Source of the DNA: Dasypus novemcinctus
Lineage: Eukaryota; Chordata; Mammalia; Cingulata; Dasypodidae
Direction: 5' to 3'
DNA: 64,000 bases
NCBI RefSeq assembly: GCF_030445035.2
Contig: NC_080698.1
Location: forward strand, 25,947,294 to 26,011,293
Shown here: positions 54,430 through 64,000 of the stretch, piece by piece
Position numbering within the stretch: position 1 is the first letter of the stretch
Layout: each line of letters opens with the position of its first letter
Made by a program: the position numbers and the translations under genes
The notes under the pieces: model-generated
What the model was told of the DNA's origin: nothing
Seen by the model: only the letters and a program-made list of their open reading frames with translations
Databases searched by the model: none

Positions 54430-54745
54430 CCCTTTCCCTCAAGTTAATCACTTACTTACTTATGATGTAACATAACGCAGCAATGTGCAGGGTGCAATGA
54501 GCAAAGAGAGACTTAACAAGTCATGGCAGGGTCATGGAGGAGACCTAACCCAGTGTGGGGAGAGGGCTCCCTGGAGGTGATGATGTCTGAGATGAGGCCT
54601 TAAAGGATGACTAAGAGGAGCCAGGTAAAGGTTGGAGGGAGAGACGGTCTTGCAGGAGGAGGAGACAGCATGGGCAGAGGCTCAGAGAAAAGACAGAGTT
54701 GTTCCAGGCTTCCTTCAGAGTGCTGTTACCAGGAAAAGAGTGGAT
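54430..54745 (+). repeat. Ancient repeat ('caggcac…' family) fragment
   Basis: 'ggctccctggaggtgatg', 'ctgagatgaggccttaaag' and 'agcatgggcagaggctcag' match the central part of the family. Confidence 0.5.
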
Positions 54746-54849
54746 GGATACAAGGCGCAAGAAGGATAACTAGCGTCTTGATTACTGAAAGGAATGATGA
54801 ATGATGGTTGTGTATTTGGGACTAATGGTAATAATTATCACAACAATTT

Positions 54850-55300
54850 GTAATAACTGGTTTGATTGCTGGGTAATAAATTATCCCAAAGCTTAGTGGC
54901 ATAAAAGCAGGAATCCCAACAGGACATTACTTGGGAGGGCTTGAGTCTGCTTCCCGTTGTCTGAGGCTTCCGTTGGAGGTGACTTGAACTGCTGGGGCAA
55001 TGGAAAATTGGAGCTGGAATGTCATTCCCAAGGTAGAGGGTCTAGTGCCTTCATAGGGATGACCAGAAGGTCGGACCCAGCTGGGACTGTTGGCCGGAGC
55101 ACCTCCCTGTGCCTGCTCAGGGTGATGACGTCAGGGAAGTGGCTCCTTAAAAAAAGGATCGTGATCCCACACGTGAGGGGAGGGCGCGTGCTTTGTGACC
55201 TAGCCTTGAAAGACTCCGAATGTGATTTCTACCATACTCGATAGGATAAAGCAGCCACAAACCCAGCCGGCTTCAAGGGAAGGGGACAGCCACAATTTAA
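54850..55300 (+). repeat. LTR-like (MaLR-type) fragment carrying CRE and E-box motifs
   Basis: 'gctgggtaataaattatcc', 'aagcttagtggcataaaag', 'tttgtgacctagccttgaa' and 'ttcaagggaaggggac' follow an MLT1-type order. It contains a full CRE palindrome TGACGTCA (55126-55133) and an E-box CACGTG (55170-55175). No viral genes nearby. Confidence 0.5.
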
Positions 55301-55344
55301 TGGGAGCATCACAGAAATGCAGAGCCAAGTTTTACGTTTGCCGC

Positions 55345-55548
55345 ACATGGTTTGCATGTACGGAGCGCTTGCTATATGCTGGGCATTGTATTAGAGACTT
55401 TACCAAAGTTTGTCATTTAAAGCTCATTGCATCGCTATGAAGCATGTGCTTTTTTTCACCCCAGTTTACAAATTAGGGATCTGTCCAAGGTCACCAGCTC
55501 GTAAGGGGCCAGGCTGAGATTTGAGCCTGAATTTGTAGATTTGGAAAC
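55345..55548 (-). repeat. MIR element, diverged
   Basis: 'gagcgcttgctatatgctg', 'ccccagtttacaaattagg', 'gtccaaggtcaccagctcg' and 'ctgagatttgagcctgaat' are in antisense MIR order. Confidence 0.75.
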
Positions 55549-56005
55549 TTAAGCATTATCACCTTGGTATTCTTTGTAATTTGGCCCTGAATCCTGGCCC
55601 ACTAAGCATACTAGGCTCATTATGAATGTGGAAAAGAAGGAAGTCTCAGCAACTATATGTTGAAGGGGATTTAAATAGAGGACTTTTGAAGGCAACTACC
55701 ATGTTCTCTTTTGCCCTTGTCAGAAGTGGAATCCTTAGGAATCAATAGCTGCATGGACTTTGGGCCTGACGTTTACATTTCTCAGGTAATCGCTTGTATA
55801 ATTCCATCCATGGTGGCCTCATCTTCAGAGACCTGGTGGAGATCTTCAGAGTTCTCTCGGATCCATGAAGGAATTACACAAGTTGGGGACATTCATCCCA
55901 GGAACATGAGCAAATATCATTTCATTGCTTTTTTGCAATTTGTACTGATCAGGAGAGTAATCAATGGTATTTAAACTCAAATTAATTTTGTTTTCATTTC
56001 CCCAC
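55549..56005. other. Unassigned non-coding DNA
   Basis: No repeat or gene recognised. An 87-codon frame at 55711-55974 has no recognisable product. Confidence 0.4.
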
Positions 56006-56007
56006 TC

Positions 56008-56310
56008 ATCCAACAGATATGTATGTGCCAGGCACTGTACTAGTTTATGAGGGCATGGTGGTGAACGAGACAGGACTCCTTCCTTACAAAGTTTCTATAG
56101 TCCAGTGAGGGAGATAGAGACGCACTGAGCAGATAACTCCACAAATATGTAATCACTAATTCTCAAAAGTGCTGTAAGGAAATTAACAAGGTGAGGAGAT
56201 AAAAATGAGACAGAAGGTGAGGTGGGAAATCTAGTTTAGGTGGATGGTGGTCCGGTTAGACCTCTCTAGAGAGGCGATATTTCAGCAGAGACTGAAAGAG
56301 AGAGAAGGAA
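56008..56310 (+). repeat. Ancient repeat ('caggcac…' family), 5' portion
   Basis: 'gtatgtgccaggcactgta', 'atagtccagtgagggagat', 'ctctctagagaggcgatat' and 'tcagcagagactgaaagag' match the family order. Confidence 0.6.
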
Positions 56311-56319
56311 AAGAAAGAA

Positions 56320-56768
56320 CACTTTATTAGCTTTCTGGGGCCTCTGTAGCGAATTACCACAACCTCGGTGGCTTAAAACCACAGAAATGTACTCTCTCAC
56401 AGTTCTGGAGGCTGAAGGTGTCCACAAGGCAGTATTCCCTCAGAGGCTCTGGGGGAGAACCTGTTCTTTGCCTCTGGAAGCTTCTGGTGGCTGCCAGCAT
56501 TCCTTGGCTTGTCACAGTGTAAGTCCAGTGTCTGCCTCTGGTCAAGATGCCGCCTCTTCTGTGTGACTGTCTCAAATCCCCTCTCCCTTTCTCTTAAAAG
56601 GACAAATGGTTGGATTTAGGGCTCACGCAGAGAATCCAGGATGATCACTTGATCTCAAGATCCTTCACTTAATTATATCTGCAAAGGCCCTTTTTCCAAA
56701 TAATTCTGGGAATTAGGATGTGGACATAGCTTTTGGGGAGGGGGCGGGGCTACCATTTAATCCATTAC
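56320..56768 (+). repeat. MLT1-like (MaLR) LTR, near full length
   Basis: Clear order: 'ctgtagcgaattaccacaa', 'ggcttaaaaccacagaaat', 'ctctcacagttctggaggc', 'gcattccttggcttgtcac', 'tggttggatttagggctca', 'acttaattatatctgcaaa' and 'aattaggatgtggacatag', ending 'aatccattaca'. This is the best-preserved LTR of its type here. It would be a solo LTR; no gag/pol/env regions adjoin. Confidence 0.7.
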
Positions 56769-57565
56769 AGCCATGATCCTGTTTATCTATATTCTGATTT
56801 ATTCTTTGCTCTCAACTCTTCTCCCTAAAATTCTGACCCTGTTCCGAAGGGAATAAGCTAAAAGATTATTAGAGTGTGGGTATAAGGAGAATCAAACTGA
56901 TCCTCCAATAACTAGTTTGGGTGTCCAGATTCAATACAAGCTGAGCCCTTTCCCTGACATATGTAAACATCATGGTTAAAGGGGTGACCTTATTTCCCAG
57001 CTACATAGAAGCTGAAGTATGGGCCAAGCTGAATTCAACTTTGCTTCAGAGTGCCCGTCTTTAGTGTGCCCACCAAGCCCCTTGGGCCTCATGCAAACAG
57101 AATCTCGGTGGGCCATTCTGCCCACCTTATAGAGAGCTCAGGCACCTTCAATTGACAGGAGTGGGCTAGGTCCTCAGGCTAGAAATGTGTTCAAAGATGT
57201 GCTTCCAAAAAGCTCGCCTGATCTTTACTATTCATTATATAAACACCAAAACACTGACATTTAAGGGAACCCAGACTTGGTGGTGGTCCTGCTAATAATT
57301 AACTCTTAATTTAGTTTTTAAAGTTTAGACACGCATATTCATTGATCTCATGAAGGGGGTTTCTAATATCTGAGATCCCAACATCTGTGGCAGTTCAGGA
57401 AATAACACAGGGAGACTCAAATGGTACATTTTGATAGTCTATGGAATATTTATAAATACAGTTTTTATTTGAGACCTTTCTTTGGAAATTGCTTCATTCA
57501 CATGTGTATACATATAACATACATATGCAAATATGTAGCTGTGTAATTAGCACATATATATTAAG
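56769..57565. other. Unassigned non-coding DNA
   Basis: No repeat or gene recognised. TA-rich simple sequence near 57500-57570. Confidence 0.4.
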
Positions 57566-57574
57566 AATTTAATT

Positions 57575-57700
57575 CCTAAAATGTGAGCTGATAAACTCTT
57601 ACATACTTATTTCACTTAATTATTGTAACAACTCTATAAAATAGTTATCATTATGACATTTTAAAGGTGATTAAACAGCAGTATAGCAAGTAAGAACTGT
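57575..57700 (-). repeat. Possible MIR fragment
   Basis: 'cacttaattattgtaacaa' and 'ctctataaaatagttatca' resemble the 'aatcctcacaacaaccctatgagg' part of antisense MIR. Weak. Confidence 0.35.
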
Positions 57701-57778
57701 ATTGTTCAGTAGAGTAACCACTAACTACATGTAGCTATTTAAAATTGAATTAATTAGATTTAAATGAAATTAAAAAGT

Positions 57779-58488
57779 TGTTTTCATTTGCCAAAGGGTT
57801 GCCGATGCAAAGTACGAGAAATGTGTTGGCTTTTATAGAAGGTTTTTATTTGGAGTAAAATCTTACAATTCCAAGACTGTGAAAAGTCTAGCTCAAGGCA
57901 CCATAAGTCATACTTTCTCACCAAAGTCAGCTGCCTTGTGTTGAAACAAGATGGTGGCTATCTCTGCCTGATCTCTGCTTTCTCCTCCAGGCTTCCTCTC
58001 TTAGGCTCAGCTGCTTCCCTTTCTTCTTTATTTTAGCTGCAAGCTATGGGCCTAAGGCTCATCTTCTCTTGAGCTGTCTGTGTGCCTAGCCTCCTGGGGC
58101 CTTCATGCCTAAGCAGACCTCTAGTCCTCTCTCACCTGTCCTAGGGCTTGCCTCTTAGGGCTGCTCTCCTTGCAGCTCAGCTGTGGGCAAAATTGGAGTC
58201 TTTTCTCTCATGTGGCAGGCTCAAACAAGGCAGTTCTTTTTTTTTTTCTGGGTCTGTCCATGTGAGTCCATTTGTATCAGACCCAGCAAGGGGGCAGGGA
58301 CTCAACCTGAGCAAGCCTCACTGACCAATCGAAAGCCCCAAAGCAATCTTATCAAGTGATCTAATCAAAGGCCCCGTCAACTGAGTTCAATGCAATGAAA
58401 GGATATCATACCCAGAGACATAGATTTGTTTATAAAGATAATCTTTCTCTTTTTGGGATTCATAAATTAATCTTAAACTGCCACAACA
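57779..58488 (+). repeat. LTR-like element of about 710 bp, family unnamed
   Basis: Starts 'tgttttcatttgccaaagg' and ends 'taaactgccacaaca' (TG…CA). It has 'gaaatgtgttggcttttat' near the left end and 'ggccccgtcaactgagttc' near the right. The size and TG/CA ends suggest a solo LTR. No matching 5-bp target duplication was found, so the boundaries are approximate. No viral genes adjoin. Confidence 0.5.
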
Positions 58489-58582
58489 GTCACTTTCTCA
58501 GTCACACTATGTACATTTCAGGTTTGAATAGAACAGTTCCATGTTGTAGAAGTTCTGGGGAACAGGACTGGAGACTCTAGGC

Positions 58583-58794
58583 CAGAGTTGCTCAACCTCA
58601 GCCCCACGGACATTTTGGGCAGATAATTCTCACTGTGAGGGGCTGCCCTGTAGGATGTTTAGCAGCATTCCTGGCCCCTAACCACTGGATGCCTGTAGCA
58701 CCCATCCCCTGGCTGTGACAACCAAATTTGTCTTCAGGCATTGCCACATGACCCCTCAGTGGGGGAGCCACGTCATCTCTGCCGGAGAACACTG
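58583..58794 (-). mobile_element. MER20 (hAT-Charlie MITE) with target duplication
   Basis: Antisense order: 'cagagttgctcaacctcag', 'cggacattttgggcagata', 'aggggctgccctgtaggat', 'aaccactggatgcctgtag', 'ggctgtgacaaccaaattt' and 'ctgccggagaacactg'. 8-bp flanks 'ctctaggc' (58575-58582) and 'ctctagac' (58795-58802) match 7 of 8, as expected for hAT insertion. Confidence 0.9.
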
Positions 58795-58829
58795 CTCTAG
58801 ACTCAGCCTGGGTGGAAAGGCTGGCTGGC

Positions 58830-58990
58830 AACATGTGTAAGTTGCTTTGAACTCTTTGTTGCTTAAGTTTCCTCATTGGTAAAAGGAGATTTAAAAAACT
58901 TGAACTCATTTTCATAGGGTTTTGTAAGGGTTAAATACTGTAGGTAAAGCTTTTGGTAGATAACAAAAGCTCATTAATGTTTTCTTGGTT
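58830..58990 (+). repeat. MIR element, partial
   Basis: 'gtaagttgctttgaactct', 'cttaagtttcctcattggt' and 'agggttttgtaagggttaa' are in MIR order. Confidence 0.65.
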
Positions 58991-59762
58991 AATGTCCTGA
59001 CTTCCCCGGTAAAGTGTGGGATATTTGCATTAGCTGGTATGGTGACTGGAAGCCTGGAAACCAAGATTTCTGCACAATGTTCCCTTCAACTATCCATTAA
59101 CTTGGGCTTCCATGTTTAAAGAATTCCAAAGCACCATTCCTGTGCCACATTGAGCGAGTTTTGTCAGGATAGTCTTGAGAACGTATAGAACATTGGGCAA
59201 TCAAACAGTGAGAATGATTTTTAATTTCTCTATAAAAATAAATTCAGAATGTTCAATTATAGTGAAATGATTAAAATGCATTAATGAAAACTGGCAGTAA
59301 AGTTCACTGAAACTTCACTCTCAAATGTCTAAATAGGCAATTGGCCATATCAGTGTGTCAAGCTCAGACTGCCATGTTACTAGGGTGGAAAGAATATTTT
59401 CTAAGTTTGTGACTATCCTTGATTTGAAGAAACCAAATAGAGGTGTTCTGATGGGCTTACAGGAGAAACCAGCATCTACTCATTCTTTTCCTTGAGTTTT
59501 TCCATAGTTTGAAGGATTATGCTGTATATAACTTGCTGAATATAAAATTACCACTAATTGAACCATACCAACCAATATTTAACCATTTTTGACACATTAC
59601 GATGGCATTTCCATAAGAGCTTAAACTAATGCATTGAAGAGGAGAATAGAAGTAAATGAGAATTATTGAATAATCAATTTTTTCAATTTATGTTAAAATG
59701 GTTAACACTTGGTACAACATCTCTCTTTTAGAAACAGAATTCAACGTCATCATTCATATAAT
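58991..59762. other. Unassigned AT-rich DNA
   Basis: No repeat or gene recognised. Confidence 0.4.
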
Positions 59763-59767
59763 AACCT

Positions 59768-59965
59768 GGTCATTTGTCATGCATTTACAATGTATCAGGC
59801 TCCAGGCTAAGAATTAAGCATTGCCCATTAACTTCATTTAAACATCACAAAAATACTATGAAGTGGGTATTATTTCCTTCCATTTCAGAGATGAGAAAAC
59901 TGAGGCTGAGAGAGTTTGTGTAACTTGCGAGTATGGGGCGCAGACAGGTTTCAAACTCAGGGTCT
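59768..59965 (-). repeat. MIR element
   Basis: 'caatgtatcaggctccagg', 'ttcagagatgagaaaactg', 'aggctgagagagtttgtgt' and 'caggtttcaaactcagggt' are in antisense MIR order. Confidence 0.8.
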
Positions 59966-61080
59966 GAAAAATCCCAAAGGATGTAGATCAGAGGTGAAAG
60001 GATACTCATCCTGAAATGTTGTAAATCTACAACTAGCACTTTCCCACAACCATAGATCTGATCTTTGCATCTGGATGACATGAGACTTAGTAGATGTCAT
60101 CTTTTGGGGTCTGATTACCTTTGCATGATAATTCATTAAATCAGATTGAATCATCTTTTACATCCTCACTACTACACAAACTATTATCTTCTCAAAATGA
60201 GCCAATTAGCCACAATCTTGGGAAAAATTATTTTACCCTTACACTTATTCCAGATTTCTTGTTCAGCAGAAAAAAGTTCTGAACAGCTAGTTTTAAAAAG
60301 GAAGCATATTCTAAACCCATCTATCAAACGACCCTACACCACCAGGCCCAAGATAAGAAAGTTATTAAAAATGGTCTCAAAGAAAGAACCCACTAATTTA
60401 GAATTACTCAAGGAGAGACAATGCTGAATTAATAAAATGTCTTAATTAAAGAATAGGCTAAAGGAATGTAGTCTTATTATCTTTTTGATGTTTGATCGAT
60501 GAATGAATCAATCAAACTGGAGTGTGAAAATAATAAATGATATGAACTGGGTAAAAATAGAACCATGTAGCCAAGGGCTATTTGAATATAGCTTTCCGCT
60601 TATTTATGGGTCAAAGTGCTGCTATACTTAGGGAAAAAAAAGTGTTCTGGTAAGCTGGTAAACATTCCCTTGTAATCTTTATACCCTGTATTTTCTTAGC
60701 TAACTCTTTATGTATAGCAAAGGTAACAAATTCACCAGACTCTATCTAAGAAAAATTTAAATTTAGAATTGTTTAGATTGGAGTTCATGAAATCATATAG
60801 TCAAAATTAAAAACCTGATTTAAAAAGAACAACTAAGTGTTGTTACTTCTCTCCAATTGAACCACTCACATTTTATTTCCTTAAATATATCACTCTTCTT
60901 GTACCAATAGTATGGAAAACTAAATTCTGATTTGGTGTCTGGTGTTTATTTTTGACTTGATTCAGGATTTAATCCTACCTCCAATATATGTGAAAAAAGA
61001 AAAGCCACCTAGCTGACAAATGTTATTGAATAATCTTGGGGAAAGGAAAAAACAAAACATGGGAATTAATTTCCGTGTAT
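59966..61080. other. Unassigned AT-rich DNA
   Basis: No repeat or gene recognised. A 93-codon frame at 60146-60427 has no domain. Confidence 0.4.
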
Positions 61081-61084
61081 TAGC

Positions 61085-61570
61085 TATATTGCTCATCAGA
61101 AATTACCCCCAAACGTAGGGTCTTTAAAACAAAATAAAAAACTTTGTCTCACATTTTCTGTCACGAATTGGGGAGCAACTTTGGTGGGTGGTTGTGGCTC
61201 AGGGTCTCACAAGAGGCTGCCATCAAGGCATCAGCCAGGAAACAGAGAACTGAGGCATGCCTGAGGTAGTAGGAACTGCTCCAAAGTTTGCTCAAGTGGC
61301 TATGGGTGGGAGGCATCAGTTCCATGCCACATGAGCATTTTCATAGCAGAGTGAGTGATCTAAGAGACAGAGAGAATCCAAAATGGAAGCCACAGTCTTT
61401 TTATAACCTAATGTTGGAAGTGACATCCCATTGCTTCTGTCAAATTCTGTTCCTTAGAAGAGAGTCAATAAGCCTGACCCACACTGAAGGAGAAAATGTT
61501 ACACAAGGGTATGAATACCAAACAGGGTATGGTCACTGGGGGACAGCTTAGAGGCTGCCTACCACAATGT
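61085..61570 (+). repeat. MLT1-like (MaLR) LTR, near full length
   Basis: Order: 'gaaattacccccaaacgta', 'gggtctcacaagaggctgc', 'aaatggaagccacagtctt', 'taacctaatgttggaagtg', 'acatcccattgcttctgtc', 'cacaagggtatgaatacc' and 'ttagaggctgcctaccaca'. It would be a solo LTR with no viral coding region. Confidence 0.65.
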
Positions 61571-61885
61571 TTCTTATGTGCTGGTACAATATGTACATTC
61601 TGTCTAGTATCTAGAGGTAGTCATCTCTGCAGAGCATGTCCTGGGGACCATAGCAGGAGAAATAAAGCAAGGAATAAAGTCTCTAAAACATGTTTTCATG
61701 TTTGTTTTCTTCCCTTGTGAGGCTTCCTGTAAGTCACTTAAGGAAAACGATATTGTTCACAGATATTATAATTGTCCAACCAGAAGTGCTGAAGTATTGG
61801 TCACTTCCATAGTGTGTCCTGAGGTAAATCAGATAGCCCCTTTGAGAGCAGCTAAAAGAAGCTATGTGATCCTTGGAGTGTGAGA
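61571..61885. other. Unassigned non-coding DNA
   Basis: No repeat or gene recognised. Confidence 0.35.
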
Positions 61886-61887
61886 CG

Positions 61888-62112
61888 TGCATTCTCAAGG
61901 TGGGTGATATCATCCCCAATGGGGCAAAAGTGGGTTTTGGGGGACAAAAAAGTGATTTCTCTTTTTAACATACAAAGCACAGTATATAGACAGATATAAA
62001 GTATATCTGCAGTATTGCGATTTCAAGGCAGAAGTCAGGGTAGGGTTATGGGGAAAAGCCTTCAAAAGCTCCTTAGGAGGGTAATCATGACAAAAAGTTT
62101 GAGGAAAACTGG
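61888..62112 (+). repeat. hAT-like MITE, family unnamed
   Basis: Starts 'gtgcattctcaaggtgggt', continues 'atatcatccccaatgggg', 'gcacagtatatagacagat' and 'aaaagctccttaggaggg', and ends 'aaaaagtttgaggaaaactg'. It has the form of a Charlie-type non-autonomous element of about 225 bp. Confidence 0.5.
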
Positions 62113-62585
62113 TATAGGACAAGTAATGAGAGTTTTAAGGCAAAGAAGACCTCAGGGAGGGAGAGACAGGGACCCACATCCATCTGGCTGTGGAGAATTG
62201 GGATTTCAGAAACGGTGTAAATGGACTTTCCCAGGCACATTCTGGACTGTGGTTTCCCTCAATATGATTTTACCTGATTTCTGCCTTTCAGGGATTCCTC
62301 AGTTTATTGCCCACCAAGAGTTCCTTTCTGATTTTGGAGCATGGCTATCTAGAAATTCATTTTAAACATTTTCCAACATTTCTGGGAGGCTTAGGGTTAG
62401 TGGAGGAGGCTGTAACATGTGTTTGGCTTACCATCTTGGAATGGAAAATATTAAGTGTAGAGTGAGAAAAATTGGCACCATTTTCCCGCTTCTTCTCCTT
62501 CCTCCCACTCTGTGTTGAAGCAAGAATGTATACTTCATAATTTTTATGAGGTTTTATCATTGTGGTTCAAATTTCTTTTAGAAGA
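62113..62585. other. Unassigned non-coding DNA
   Basis: No repeat or gene recognised; a 116-codon frame at 62015-62365 overlaps the MITE and is treated as chance. Confidence 0.4.
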
Positions 62586-62589
62586 GGGA

Positions 62590-62765
62590 TACTTAAGTGT
62601 TAGAAGATCCCACTTATGAGCAATGTGGCCTTGGCAAGTGTCAAACTTTCTAAGTCTCAGTTTTATTATCAGTAAAATGGGGCAAAAATACATACTTTAT
62701 TAAAGTTTGTTAGGATTGCATGAAATAATTTATATAAAGTTCCTATCATGGTGCTTAGAAAGAAA
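62590..62765 (+). repeat. MIR element, partial
   Basis: 'tgagcaatgtggccttggc', 'tttctaagtctcagtttta', 'cagtaaaatggggcaaaaa' and 'gttaggattgcatgaaata' are in MIR order. Confidence 0.75.
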
Positions 62766-62824
62766 GAGGGAAGGATTAGGAAATAAGCAGGGTGGGGGAG
62801 GAATAGGGTAAAGAAAAGAAGTGT

Positions 62825-62970
62825 GTTGGCAAGAAAACTTGGACTTTAGCACCCACGATACCAGGGTCTGGTCCTGATGCTCACGGTAAATCTAAATTTG
62901 AGTTTTCTCATTTTGAAAATGAAGGATTCATATAAAATAATCTTCAAGGTTGCTTCCACCTTCAACAATA
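62825..62970 (+). repeat. MIR fragment
   Basis: 'ataccagggtctggtcctg', 'tttgagttttctcattttg' and 'aaggttgcttccaccttca' match a MIR-superfamily copy. Confidence 0.55.
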
Positions 62971-63858
62971 TATGATCTCATGAAATACGATTCACATCTT
63001 CACGATAATGTCTTAAATACAGCTGTTAGAGTTATAAATCTTAGGGTTAAGATTTTGATTCTCCTGTTGCAATTCAAATACTTGAGACCAGTGAGAGTTA
63101 AGCTGTTCGCCAGCAAGTGCCATCTTCACATAAACTGCATTCTTATTACAGTATAAGGTAAAAAGACCTGTACTCTGAGGAGCCTTATGAATTCAATCAG
63201 GGATGAAGTCCTTAGGGGCTCTCTAGTACTTGAAAGACTCTGAAGACATACTTAGCCAAAATCACAACTTTACCTAAAGTCAGCCTATTAAGTTCAACCC
63301 CATGAAATTCCAATTTTTGCAGGTCAAAAATGGTTGACCACTGGCAATTTTATTTAATTCAACCTGGAGTGGAACCAGCAGATCAGTCTTCTTTAGTAAG
63401 AAGCAAGCATTTTATCCATTTTATGACATTTATTAAATGTTGCCAATTTTTTACCAACTTCTAAATCCAAGGTGTAACTGAATTTGAAAGGAAAAAAAAA
63501 AAAAGGAAGGATTGGTATTTATAACCACTTAGCTTGAAAAAAAAACCAAAGTTATTTCACTGGGTCTAAAAAGAGAGTTTGCTAATAAATGTGGTCACCT
63601 GCTTGCAGTTTTATGTCTCTGCCTCATGTATGCCATCATTTCCCATCCCAGAGAGTTTGCAATAATTCCCAGTGGAACTGGCCCAAGAAAATAAGAAACT
63701 CTAGTTTAGCACTCATAAGAGCAAAGGTGTGGTGGCAGGAGTAGAAAGGCTGAGGGTGCATTATCTTCTTTCACTTTAGCTGGTTTTGCTAGGTCTGCAC
63801 TGAAATTCTGAAGGAAAAAATCTAGATCCTATTTCAAACTAGAAAATGAATCAACTGG
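62971..63858. other. Unassigned non-coding DNA
   Basis: A-run at 63490-63504; otherwise nothing recognised. Confidence 0.4.
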
Positions 63859-63859
63859 A

Positions 63860-64000
63860 TAAGTAGGCTGAGGCTTACTAAGGAGAGAAAGAAAGAAGGG
63901 AAGGAATGAGGAGTATTAGAAAAAGACGTGGAATTGGAAGAAGAGGACTTGGAGGAGACGAAGGTCTGGAGAAGAATTAGAGAAATACTGAAGAAGAAAA
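63860..64000. repeat. Purine-rich (GA) tract at window end
   Basis: Almost entirely A and G over about 120 bp, with imperfect 'gaagaa' and 'ggagga' units; it runs off the window edge. Confidence 0.7.

Overview
The window looks like non-coding, repeat-rich nuclear DNA of a placental mammal, most likely a xenarthran and specifically an armadillo (Dasypus lineage). The lineage call rests on ten tRNA-derived SINEs of the armadillo DAS type. They have a head reading like 'agtggacttggcccagtgg', RNA polymerase III A and B boxes, a C-run/G-run before an A-rich tail of the 'aaataaatcttt' kind, and target-site duplications of about 9-17 bp. Older layers shared by all placentals are also present: MIR, L2, MER20 and MER5A elements, Charlie-type hAT MITEs, MaLR/MLT1-like LTR pieces and L1 3' ends. 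Names of old families are from recognition by eye, not a database search, and several are left open.

No protein-coding gene or exon could be supported. The longest open frames (173-197 codons) run antisense through young DAS-SINEs and are by-products of those repeats. The only RNA-gene-like sequence outside SINE heads is a U1 snRNA pseudogene on the minus strand (13882-14038).

Layout: 1-9.5 kb holds an L1 3'-end tandem, one DAS-SINE in an older repeat, MLT1-like LTR pieces and unassigned DNA. 9.5-14.1 kb is SINE-dense: a composite DAS, a monomeric tRNA-only DAS and a DAS inside a MIR, then a cluster of three perfect hairpins and the U1 pseudogene. 14-23 kb is mostly unassigned DNA with MIRs, an L2, a MER20 and two CpG-rich patches. 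23.1-24.75 kb is a 1.6-kb A-tailed interspersed repeat. 25-31 kb holds hAT and LTR-like pieces and a head-to-head DAS pair. 31-39 kb has a dimeric DAS, a three-layer nest (L2 > hAT MITE > DAS) and another DAS. 40-52 kb carries MER20, MER5A, a 5'-truncated L1, several short local duplications and a last DAS. 52-64 kb is a patchwork of MIR, LTR-like, MER20 and hAT pieces, ending in a purine-rich tract.

No operon, CRISPR array, phage or other self-contained new system was seen. The points most worth checking are structural: a triple-hairpin cluster (11945-12048), a perfect 22-bp palindrome (35424-35445), a 12-bp-stem hairpin (50429-50456), several diverged local duplications, unusual DAS-SINE architectures, and two repeat-poor CpG-retaining segments that may be regulatory.
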